A DNA stretch of 64,000 nt. Origin: Micromonospora_G sp040676775 (lineage in GTDB: Bacteria; Actinomycetota; Actinomycetes; Mycobacteriales; Micromonosporaceae). The notes beneath the pieces are model-generated. The model was not told where the DNA came from. It saw nothing but the letters and a program-made list of their open reading frames with translations, and searched no databases. The position numbers and the translations under genes were made by a program. The stretch spans positions 1 to 64,000 of the forward strand of contig NZ_JBFAPP010000015.1 of NCBI RefSeq assembly GCF_040676775.1. The letters are read 5' to 3'. Positions within the stretch are counted from its first letter, which is position 1; every line of letters begins with the position of its first letter. Shown here piece after piece: positions 56,424 to 63,519 of this stretch.

Positions 56424-56627
56424 ATGTATGAGGACGATCAGGAGCCAAGCGCATCCGAGCAGGTCACCCCTGCACCGCGCGAGATGACGACCGATCTGCC
56501 ACCCGTACGCGAAAGTCGGCAGCGGGCCCGCAACGGTGGACGGTGGCCAGCCCGGTCGCACCTTGGGCCGTCGGAAACCTTCGCGGTCGGTGTGTCCGGT
56601 CGAGCCCGGCCCGATTCCACCGACTGA
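56424..56627 (+). CDS. Small protein, 67 residues, coupled to the XRE-TPR regulator
   Basis: This short frame has one of the best ribosome sites in the region (GGAGAGGAG, about ten bases before the ATG) and ends one base before the GTG of the following regulator, so translation of the two is probably coupled. The sequence (MYEDDQEPSASEQVTPAPRE and on) is acidic then basic, with no domain I recognise, and looks disordered. It might be a leader peptide that controls the regulator, or a small partner protein. Function unknown. Confidence 0.55.
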   Translation: MYEDDQEPSASEQVTPAPREMTTDLPPVRESRQRARNGGRWPARSHLGPSETFAVGVSGRARPDSTD

Positions 56628-56628
56628 C

Positions 56629-57921
56629 GTGGAGGAATTACCCATCGGCCGGCGGGTGGCGTACTGGCGCAACCGCCGGAAGCTGACGCTCCAGGTGCTG
56701 GCCGACCGGGTCGGAATGTCGAAGAGTTGGGTGGAGAAGGTCGAGTCGGGTGCCCGCCGGTTGGACAGGTTTTCCACCATCTCCGAGGTCGCCGACGCAC
56801 TTGAGATCGACATTTCGATGTTGCTCGGCCGCAGTCCGGATGCCCGCCCGCCGCGTGCGTATGCGGATCATTGCGAGATCGGCGCGCTGCGCGACGCGTT
56901 GGGGCGGTTGGCGCTGGCGTCGCAGCTCAGCGTGCCGCGCCGGCCCGACCTGGACAAGCTACGTCAGGCGACCGAGCACGCGTGGACGAGCTTCCAGTAC
57001 GCCCGGTACGACGTCCTCGCCCAGTCGCTGCCCGCTCTGCTTCGTGCGGCCCAGTCCGCCGCCGATTATCACACCGGTGACGCCGCCGAACAGGCGACCA
57101 GCCTGCTCGCACAGGTCTACCAGGTCGCCTCCTCCACGCTGCGGAAACTCGGCGAGTACGACCTCGCGCACCTGGCGGCCGATCGCGCCCTCGGGGCGTC
57201 CGTACGGTGTGGTGACGACCTGCTCGCCGGTACGTCGACCACCAGGGTCGCCAACGCGTTGCTCGCTATGGGACACGCGCGGGCGGCGTTCGAGGCGAAC
57301 GTGGCGATGGCGCACCGGCTCGCCCCGGGCGACGTCAACGACGCCGGCCCGGACCGGCTGTCGGTCTACGGTGCGCTGCTGCTCCAGGGCGCGATGGCGG
57401 CAGCACATCTGCGCGACAGCATCAGCGTCCGCGAACTGATCGCGGAGGCTCGGGTTGCCGCGATCGCGCTGGGTGTGGACGCGGACCACTACCGGACCAG
57501 TTTCGGCCCGACCAATGTCGAGTTGCATCGTGCCGCCGCCGCCGTCGAGCTGGGCGAGGGCCGGCAGGCGATCGCGGCCCACGACCAGCTCGATCGGGGC
57601 CGGCTGTCCGCGCTGGTGCCCGAGCGCCGGGCGCAGCACCTGCTCGACCTCGCCCGCGCGCTCGCCCATATCGGGGGACTCGATCGGGCCGGGGAGATGT
57701 TGGGCGAGGCGGAACATCTCGCCCCGGCGGAGATTCGCTCCCGTCCGGCCGCGCACGCCGTGATGACCGCCATTCTCCGGCGTACCAAAGGTTCTCCGCC
57801 CGCCCTGCTTGCGCGCTCGCCGACCGGATGGGGGCACTGGTGTGAACAGCCCGGAGTCAGGAGGGAACGTGACCGACGACGAGGGCGCCGCGTTCGGTGC
57901 GCCGCACCGGCCCGGCGCTGA
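56629..57921 (+). CDS. XRE-family regulator with TPR-like domain, apparent 3' frameshift
   Basis: The frame begins with an XRE helix-turn-helix (about 5-60 from the GTG: IGRRVAYWRNRRKLTLQVLA, DRVGMSKSWVEKVESGARRL) and continues as a long helical TPR-like domain, the build of many actinomycete regulators. Near its 3' end the frame seems to shift. Around 57793-57813 the family-like ending LADRMGALV followed by TGA (57843-57845) is found in another phase, whereas the open frame runs on through basic, atypical residues to 57921 and overlaps the next gene by 53 bp. A net one-base loss or two-base gain would explain it. Start uncertain; GTG 56629 is favoured by coupling to the small upstream frame. 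Confidence 0.8.
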   Translation: MEELPIGRRVAYWRNRRKLTLQVLADRVGMSKSWVEKVESGARRLDRFSTISEVADALEIDISMLLGRSPDARPPRAYADHCEIGALRDALGRLALASQLSVPRRPDLDKLRQATEHAWTSFQYARYDVLAQSLPALLRAAQSAADYHTGDAAEQATSLLAQVYQVASSTLRKLGEYDLAHLAADRALGASVRCGDDLLAGTSTTRVANALLAMGHARAAFEANVAMAHRLAPGDVNDAGPDRLSVYGALLLQGAMAAAHLRDSISVRELIAEARVAAIALGVDADHYRTSFGPTNVELHRAAAAVELGEGRQAIAAHDQLDRGRLSALVPERRAQHLLDLARALAHIGGLDRAGEMLGEAEHLAPAEIRSRPAAHAVMTAILRRTKGSPPALLARSPTGWGHWCEQPGVRRERDRRRGRRVRCAAPARR

Positions 57922-58144
57922 CTGGCGCTGTCGGGACGACGGCGAGGAGTGGCCGTGCCAGGTTTTCCGTCGCCGGATGTGGTCGCTCTACCGTAACGAC
58001 CGGGAACGGCTCGCCGCGTTCATGCGGCACTTCCGGGACAAGGCAACCGCCGACCTGGACGACCTCACGGCCGAGCGAGCGGAGGCACGCTTTATCGGTT
58101 GGATCGACGATCCACCGGTACGCCGACGCCTGCGCTCGGTCTGA
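57869..58144 (+). CDS. Small hypothetical protein downstream of the XRE-TPR regulator
   Basis: The 91-residue protein contains WRCRDDGEEWPCQVFRRRMW near residues 19-38, resembling a short Cys-containing block in small proteins encoded after this type of regulator in actinomycetes. The GTG at 57869 follows an excellent AGGAGGG site. As the sequence stands it overlaps the end of the regulator frame; if that frame ends at 57845 the spacing becomes a normal 23 bp. Function unknown. Confidence 0.72.
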   Translation: MTDDEGAAFGAPHRPGADWRCRDDGEEWPCQVFRRRMWSLYRNDRERLAAFMRHFRDKATADLDDLTAERAEARFIGWIDDPPVRRRLRSV

Positions 58145-58160
58145 CCACCGCACCGCAAGA

Positions 58161-58568
58161 TCAGACCACCCAGGCCGGTACGAGTTTGTCCCCGTCCGGT
58201 ACGGCGCACTCCCGCGCCACCACACCACCGTCGAGCCGGTACGCCCGCATCCCGACCGGTGCCACCACGACGGCGGCGAAGCCGTCCGGGGCTGCGGTGA
58301 TCCGGCGCGGTACGTCGGCCGGGATGACAGCCGTGTCGCCGGGCTCGACGGCGTACGGCTGGTTGTCGAGTTCGACGGTGGCGGCGCCGGTCAGGACGGT
58401 CCAGACCTGCTCGGTGTCGATTCCGTGCAGCGGACCGGCCTGGCCGGGGCCCATGTCGACCCGCCAGACGAGTTGGCCCGCGCCACCCTGGGTGGGCGAG
58501 GCGAGCGTGGTCATGATCGCGTTCGGGGTTTCGGTACGGCGGCTCTCGGCGTGGCGGATGACAGGCAT
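58161..58568 (-). CDS. Cupin-domain protein
   Basis: The 135-residue product is a single cupin barrel: GPLHGIDTEQVWTVLTGAAT with the first metal-motif residues (His, Glu), and AVEPGDTAVIPADVPRRITA for the second motif, where the usual His is not evident, so metal binding may be altered. GGGGATC precedes the ATG at 58568. It is divergent from a MarR gene with two operator-like dyads in the 59-bp gap, so it is probably a MarR target. Role unknown: small cupins may be enzymes, sensors or detoxification proteins. Confidence 0.83.
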   Translation of the reverse strand: MPVIRHAESRRTETPNAIMTTLASPTQGGAGQLVWRVDMGPGQAGPLHGIDTEQVWTVLTGAATVELDNQPYAVEPGDTAVIPADVPRRITAAPDGFAAVVVAPVGMRAYRLDGGVVARECAVPDGDKLVPAWVV

Positions 58569-58587
58569 CGTCGGATCCCCTAGGTTA

Positions 58588-58623
58588 GACAACGTGGTTG
58601 TCGAAATAGTTAACCAGGTTGTC
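58588..58623. promoter_or_regulatory. Pair of MarR-type operator dyads
   Basis: GACAAC-GTG-GTTGTC (58588-58602) is a perfect 6-3-6 dyad. A second, imperfect dyad GTTAAC-CAG-GTTGTC follows at 58609-58623, 21 bp (two helical turns) further on. They lie between the divergent cupin and MarR genes, fitting MarR autoregulation. Confidence 0.75.
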
Positions 58624-58627
58624 GATC

Positions 58628-59146
58628 GTGTCAAGTGAGTACCGGACCGAGGCGCGCGGTGAAATGCCGGCCGAGGCGCGCGGCGAGATGCCCGGTTACG
58701 AGGTGGCGCTGCGGCTGTTCCAGGGGTTTCGGCTCATGATTGACGAGCTGCACGCCGAGCTCGCCCGGCAGGGCCACCCCGACCTGCGACCCATGCACGG
58801 CTTCGTCTTCCAGGCGATCGGCCCCGACGGCACCACCGCGGTCGAACTCGGCCGCCGGCTCGGCGTCTCCAAGCAGGCGGCCGGTAAGACCCTCGACGGA
58901 CTGGAACGCCTCGGTTACGTCGTACGCGAATCCGACCCGCGCGACGCCCGCCGCAAGGTCGTACGCCTCACCGAACGCGGCGTCGACTCGCTCGTCCGGT
59001 CGGCGCGCATCTTCGACGAGATCCGCGCCCGCTGGGCTGTCGCACTCGGCCCGGACCGCCTCCGCGCGTTCGAGTCCGACCTGCGCACCCTCACCCCGTC
59101 GGAGATGTTCCCCCTGGACGTACCGGGCTGGTTCGGGAGCGACTGA
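58628..59146 (+). CDS. MarR-family transcriptional regulator
   Basis: The roughly 172-residue protein has a winged helix-turn-helix (about 60-115: TAVELGRRLGVSKQAAGKTL, DGLERLGYVVRESDPRDARR, KVVRLTERGV) in MarR arrangement. It probably represses itself and the divergent cupin gene through the dyads at 58588-58623. The start is uncertain: GTG 58628, ATG 58664 or ATG 58688; the first lies just past the operator. The region between these starts is a 24-bp direct duplication (ARGEMP twice). The 3' end is also duplicated in tandem across its TGA. Confidence 0.87.
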   Translation: MSSEYRTEARGEMPAEARGEMPGYEVALRLFQGFRLMIDELHAELARQGHPDLRPMHGFVFQAIGPDGTTAVELGRRLGVSKQAAGKTLDGLERLGYVVRESDPRDARRKVVRLTERGVDSLVRSARIFDEIRARWAVALGPDRLRAFESDLRTLTPSEMFPLDVPGWFGSD

Positions 59147-59171
59147 AGGGCTGGGTTCGGGAGCGACTGAA
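59125..59171. repeat. 23/24-bp tandem duplication across the MarR stop codon
   Basis: GGGCTGGTTCGGGAGCGACT plus GAA (59125-59147) is repeated at 59148-59171 with one extra G. The MarR TGA (59144-59146) is in the first unit, so a second, untranslated copy of the last codons and stop follows. Confidence 0.88.
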
Positions 59172-59237
59172 GGGCGGCGAGTCCTGCCAGCCGTACGCGA
59201 AAGTCTGCGGTGCGGCGTCGCGGCTGCTGATGCTCGC

Positions 59238-59334
59238 TGCGAGTTCGAGGTGCACGAGCCGGCGGAGCTTCGCCTACCTGGAGGAACTGGGCAACCGGGC
59301 CCGGCGGGCGGCCGGCGGAGAAGATCCGGGGTGA
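59238..59334 (+). pseudogene. Remnant of a WYL-type regulator C-terminus
   Basis: Two adjoining frames spell the usual end of WYL/YafY-type regulators: CEFEVHEPAELR (59238-59273), then after a one-base shift YLEELGNRARRAAGG ending at TGA 59332-59334. No upstream part of such a gene is present, so this looks like the decayed tail of a lost gene between the MarR and rnj genes. The match is from memory of the family and short. Confidence 0.45.
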
Positions 59335-59379
59335 CGCGGCAACCGTGCCACGCCACCCCGGAAACGGAAACGAGTCGGG

Positions 59380-61071
59380 TCAGACCTCGACCACGTTCGG
59401 CACGATCATCGGCCGGCGGCGGTACGCGTCGTTCACCCAGCGCCCGACCGTACGGCGGACGATCTGCTGGAGCTGGTGCGGATCGGTGATGCCCTCGGTG
59501 GCGGCCCGGCTCAGCGCCTCGGTGATCAGCGGGATCACCGGGTTGAACGCGTCCGGGTCGTCGGAGAAGCCCTTCGCGGAGACGGTGGGACCGCCGACGA
59601 CCTTGCCGGTCACCGAGTCGACCACCACGGTCGCGGCGATGAAACCGCCGTCGCCGAGCATCCGCCGCTCGGTGAGCAGCGACTCACCCACGTCGCCGAC
59701 GGCGAGACCGTCGACGTAGACGTACCGGCTCTGCACGTGGCCGACGAGCGTGGCCCGGCCCTCGACGAGGTCGACCACGTCGCCGTCCTCGCAGATCACC
59801 ACCCGGTCGGGGGCGACACCGGACTCGACGCCCAGCCGGGCGTGCGCCCGCAGGTGCCGCCACTCGCCGTGCACCGGCAGCAGATTGCTCGGCCGTACGA
59901 CGTTGAGCAGGTAGAGCAGTTCCCCGGCGGGGGCGTGCCCGGAGACGTGCACCTTCGCGACGTCCTTGTGGATGACGGTCGCACCCGCGCGAGACAGCCG
60001 GTTGATCACCCGGTAGACCGAGGTCTCGTTGCCCGGCACCAGCGAACTGGCCAGCACGACCGTGTCGCCGGCCGCCACCGTGATGTGCCGGTGGTCGCCG
60101 GTGGCCATCCGACCGAGGGCGCTCATCGGCTCGCCCTGCGAACCGGTCGACATGAACACGATCTGGTTCGGCGGCAGGGTGGTCGCCTCGTCCAGCCCGA
60201 CCACCAGACCCGGCGGGATCTGGAGCAGCCCGAGGTCGCGGGCGATGCCCATGTTGCGCACCATCGAGCGGCCGATCAGGGCCACCTTGCGGTTGTATTC
60301 GGTGGCCGCGTCGAGCACCTGCTGCACCCGGTGCACATGCGAGGCGAACGACGCCACGATGATCCGGCCGCGTGCCTTGCCGAAGATCGAGCCGAGGATC
60401 GGGCCGATCTCCCGCTCCGGCGTCACGAAACCGGGGATCTCCGCGTTGGTCGAGTCGGAGAGGAGCAGGTCGACACCCTCGGCACCGAGCCGGGCGAAGC
60501 CGGCCAGGTCGGTCAGCCGCCCGTCCAGCGGAAGTTGGTCCATCTTGAAGTCACCGGTGTGCAGCACCAGGCCAGCCGGGGTACGGATGGCCACCGCGAG
60601 CGCGTCCGGGATCGAGTGGTTGACCGCGAAGAACTCGCACTCGAACGGACCCAGCCGCTCCCGCCCGCCCTCCCGCACGGTCAGCGTGTACGGCTCGATC
60701 CGCCGCTCGGCGAGTTTCGCCTCGACCAGCGCGAGGGTGAACTGCGAACCGACCAGCGGAATGTCCGGTTTGTGAGCGAGCAGGTACGGCACCGCGCCGA
60801 TGTGGTCCTCGTGCCCGTGCGTCAACACGATCGCCTGCACGTCCTCCAGCCGATCGAGGATCGGTGCGAAGTCGGGCAGGATCAGGTCGACACCCGGCTG
60901 TTCGACGTCGGGGAAGAGCACCCCGCAGTCGACCACCAGCAGCTTGCCGTCGTACTCGAAGACGGTCATGTTGCGCCCGATGGCGCCCAGTCCGCCGAGC
61001 GGTATCACCCGCAGCCCACCTACGGGCAGCGGTGGGGGAAGTTCCAACTCGCGCGCCTGCGGCTGGCTCAT
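59380..61071 (-). CDS. rnj: Ribonuclease J
   Basis: The 563-residue protein is an actinobacterial RNase J: a metallo-beta-lactamase domain with HGHEDHIG (residues 85-92), beta-CASP insert, and C-terminal domain. Other motifs are LVVDCGVLFPD, VNHSIPDALAV, LHTGDFKMDQ, LLLSDSTNAE and VHVSGHAPAGE. It has 5' exonuclease and endonuclease activity in rRNA maturation and mRNA decay. It follows dapA and thyX on the same strand as in mycobacteria (thyX-dapA-rnj), here separated by 82 bp from dapA. Length is normal. Confidence 0.96.
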   Translation of the reverse strand: MSQPQARELELPPPLPVGGLRVIPLGGLGAIGRNMTVFEYDGKLLVVDCGVLFPDVEQPGVDLILPDFAPILDRLEDVQAIVLTHGHEDHIGAVPYLLAHKPDIPLVGSQFTLALVEAKLAERRIEPYTLTVREGGRERLGPFECEFFAVNHSIPDALAVAIRTPAGLVLHTGDFKMDQLPLDGRLTDLAGFARLGAEGVDLLLSDSTNAEIPGFVTPEREIGPILGSIFGKARGRIIVASFASHVHRVQQVLDAATEYNRKVALIGRSMVRNMGIARDLGLLQIPPGLVVGLDEATTLPPNQIVFMSTGSQGEPMSALGRMATGDHRHITVAAGDTVVLASSLVPGNETSVYRVINRLSRAGATVIHKDVAKVHVSGHAPAGELLYLLNVVRPSNLLPVHGEWRHLRAHARLGVESGVAPDRVVICEDGDVVDLVEGRATLVGHVQSRYVYVDGLAVGDVGESLLTERRMLGDGGFIAATVVVDSVTGKVVGGPTVSAKGFSDDPDAFNPVIPLITEALSRAATEGITDPHQLQQIVRRTVGRWVNDAYRRRPMIVPNVVEV

Positions 61072-61153
61072 GCCACCGCCTCGCCGCGATCGGTCGCTGC
61101 CGTCGTCCTACTGTTCAGCTTGCCCATGCCGCCGACCTTACTGATTGACCCAC

Positions 61154-62080
61154 TCATGCCGGCAACTCCAGACCTGCGTCGGCGCAGTCGACGCGCAACT
61201 GGGCGACCTCGGCCTCGGTCGCGTCGACCAGTGGGGGACGGACCGGACCGGCGGGCAGACCCGACGCCGCGAGGCCGGCCTTGACCAGAATCGTGCCCTG
61301 GGTACGGAAGATTCCGGTGAACAACGGCAGCAGCCGCCGGTGCAGGAGCAGGGCGGTGTCGTGCTCGCCCCGCTCGTACGCCTCGATCAACTGCTTGCTG
61401 AGCGCACCGGTGAAGTGGGTGGAGGTGCCGACCAGGCCGACCCCGCCGACCGCCAGCGCGGGCAGCGTCAGGGAGTCCTCGCCGGAGTAGAACGCCAGGT
61501 CGGTACGGCTGGTCACCCAGGAGGTGGCGGCCAGGTCGCCCTTGGCGTCCTTCACCCCGACGATCCGCTCGTGCTCGGCCAGCCGTACGAGCGTCTCGGA
61601 GGCGATCGGCACTCCGGCGCGGTGCGGGATGTCGTAGAGCATGATCGGCAGCCCGGACGCGTCCGCGACCGCGGTGAAGTGCCGCAACAGTCCCGCCTGC
61701 GGCGGCTTGCTGTAGTACGGCGTCACCACCAGCAGACCGTGCGCGCCGGCCTTCTCCGCCGCGGCGGCCAGTTCGATCGTGTGCCGGGTGTCGTTGGTAC
61801 CGACCCCGGCGACCACCTGGGCGCGGTCACCGACCGCCTCCACCACCGCGCGGAGCAGGCGTTCTTTTTCCGCGTCGGTGGTCGTGGGCGACTCGCCGGT
61901 GGTGCCGCTGATCACAAGGGCGTCGTTGGCCTGCTCGTCCACCAGGTAGGTGGCGAGGCGGGCCGCGCCGTCGAGGTCCAGCGAGCCGTCCGCGGTGAAC
62001 GGCGTGACCATGGCCGTGAGCAGTCGCCCGAAGGGACGGGGTACCGCCCGGTCGGCGGCGGCAGGGTGGTCGTGCGTCAT
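61154..62080 (-). CDS. dapA: 4-hydroxy-tetrahydrodipicolinate synthase
   Basis: The 308-residue enzyme condenses pyruvate and aspartate semialdehyde in lysine and diaminopimelate synthesis. It is a TIM barrel with the TTGE motif (60-63), PYYSKPPQAG (121-130), Tyr149 in YDIPHRAG and the Schiff-base lysine Lys177 in VGVKDAKGD. The gene lies between thyX and rnj, the standard actinobacterial order. The N-terminus (MTHDHPAAADRAVPRPFGRL) is slightly longer than in E. coli DapA. No leader regulation was recognised. Confidence 0.95.
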   Translation of the reverse strand: MTHDHPAAADRAVPRPFGRLLTAMVTPFTADGSLDLDGAARLATYLVDEQANDALVISGTTGESPTTTDAEKERLLRAVVEAVGDRAQVVAGVGTNDTRHTIELAAAAEKAGAHGLLVVTPYYSKPPQAGLLRHFTAVADASGLPIMLYDIPHRAGVPIASETLVRLAEHERIVGVKDAKGDLAATSWVTSRTDLAFYSGEDSLTLPALAVGGVGLVGTSTHFTGALSKQLIEAYERGEHDTALLLHRRLLPLFTGIFRTQGTILVKAGLAASGLPAGPVRPPLVDATEAEVAQLRVDCADAGLELPA

Positions 62081-62126
62081 ACCGCTAACCTATCGGACGC
62101 CCACCGCCCGGCCGCCGGGGAAGTGC

Positions 62127-62879
62127 TCAGGACTGTTCGGCGTAGGGGCTGGTGGCCACCTCGGTGCCGTCCGCCAGGGTGCTGATGGTGAAGTCGGCGA
62201 AGACGTTCGGCGCGACCTGCTGAAGCTGGCGCAGGCACTCCACGGCCAGCTCACGGATCTCGACATCGGCGTGCTCGGTGGCCCGCATCGACACGAAGTG
62301 CCGCCAGGCCCGGTAGTTGCCGCTGACCACGATCCGGGTCTCGGTGGCGTTCGGCAGCACCGCGCGGGCCGCCTGTCGAGCCTGCTTACGCCGCAGGGTC
62401 GGGTTCGCCACGTCGGCGAACCGCTGCTCCAGCCCCTCCAGCAACTCGTTGTACGCCCGTACGCTCGCCTCGGTCGCCTCGACGAAGCGTTTGTGCAGCT
62501 CGGCGTCCTCGGCGATGACGGCCGGCTCCACCACGGCGGCGTCGCGTTCCGGCACGTAACGCTGCGAGAGCTGCGAGTACGAGAAGTGCCGGTGCCGGAT
62601 CAGTTCGTGCGTGAACGACCGGGACACCCCGGTGAAGTAGAACGTCACGCTGCCGTGCTCCAGCACGGAGAGGTGGCCGACCTCGAGGATGTGCGCGAGG
62701 TAACCGGCGTTGGTCGCGGTGGCCGGGTTCGGCTTCTTCCACGACTGGTAGCAGGCCCGTCCGGCGAACTCGGCGAGCGCCTGGCCACCGTCGGCGTCGG
62801 TCGACCAGGGCACCTCTTCGGGTGCCTGGAACTGGGTCCACGCGATGAGCTTGACCTGCGGTGACACGATTTCCGGCAT
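62127..62879 (-). CDS. thyX: FAD-dependent thymidylate synthase ThyX
   Basis: The 250-residue enzyme makes dTMP from dUMP with FAD and methylenetetrahydrofolate. The ThyX signature RHRHFSYSQLSQRY is at 95-108, and LEHGSVTFYFTGVSRSFTHE precedes it; the C-terminal RATEHADVEIRELA also fits. The ATG at 62879 (MPEIVSPQVK) gives the normal family N-terminus; a longer open frame upstream overlaps the next gene and is not supported. First gene of the thyX-dapA-rnj block. Confidence 0.95.
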   Translation of the reverse strand: MPEIVSPQVKLIAWTQFQAPEEVPWSTDADGGQALAEFAGRACYQSWKKPNPATATNAGYLAHILEVGHLSVLEHGSVTFYFTGVSRSFTHELIRHRHFSYSQLSQRYVPERDAAVVEPAVIAEDAELHKRFVEATEASVRAYNELLEGLEQRFADVANPTLRRKQARQAARAVLPNATETRIVVSGNYRAWRHFVSMRATEHADVEIRELAVECLRQLQQVAPNVFADFTISTLADGTEVATSPYAEQS

Positions 62880-62932
62880 TCCTGGGACTCTAGTGGCTGC
62901 GGCGACAGCCGCGTCGCAAGGGGTTCCCGGTG

Positions 62933-63490
62933 TCAGACGTAGAACCAGGTGAACGGTGTCCACGGCAGGTTACGCAGCACGGAGAACGCCATCCAGGCGC
63001 CGAGGAAAACGCCGATGGTGACCGGCCCGATCGAGAGCTGCGGCAGCCGCCAGCCGAAGAGCTGCTTGCCGGCCCAGGCGGCGTAGACGTAGAGCAGGAA
63101 CGGGACGGCGAAGACAAAGAGGATGTGGTGCCGGGCGGCGGCGGGCAGGTCACCGTGGAGCAGGTACCAGAACGCGCGGGTGCCGCCGCAGCCGGGACAG
63201 TCCAGACCGGTGGTCAACTTCAGCAGGCAGGTCGGTGCCGCGTCGGGTGCGCTGCGGGTCGGGTCGGCGTAGAGCGTGTAGCCGACCGCGCCGCCGAAGC
63301 AGGCCAGGATCGCGACCGGCGCCAACCAGCGCGGAGAACGGGCCGCGATCCGGTCGAAGAACCGGGTGATCCGATCCGGTTCGGCGGCCACCGGATACCA
63401 CTGCTGCGGCGCGTCGGGATCGGGCGTCCACTGCGGCCCGACGGCGGTCGGCACATCGGGCGGTGTCGACGGTCCACCCGTGCTGGTCAT
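62933..63490 (-). CDS. DUF2752 membrane protein
   Basis: The 185-residue protein has a Pro-rich cytoplasmic head (about 1-45) and three hydrophobic segments (about 57-75, 118-138 and 153-172). The DUF2752 signature CPGCGGTRAFWYLLHGDLPA is at about 97-116. The function of the family is unknown; the Cys pair may bind a metal or heme, but this is not established. Start ATG at 63490. It lies just upstream of thyX on the same strand, but 53 bp away and without an obvious link. Confidence 0.87.
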   Translation of the reverse strand: MTSTGGPSTPPDVPTAVGPQWTPDPDAPQQWYPVAAEPDRITRFFDRIAARSPRWLAPVAILACFGGAVGYTLYADPTRSAPDAAPTCLLKLTTGLDCPGCGGTRAFWYLLHGDLPAAARHHILFVFAVPFLLYVYAAWAGKQLFGWRLPQLSIGPVTIGVFLGAWMAFSVLRNLPWTPFTWFYV

Positions 63491-63519
63491 AGCCACCCCA
63501 CTCGTCGCGCCGGCCGCTC

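Noticed and set aside
16000..59000. A secondary-metabolite gene cluster
   Set aside because: ABM-fold, VOC, LLM and FAD oxidoreductase genes are scattered and there is no PKS, NRPS, terpene synthase or RiPP core.
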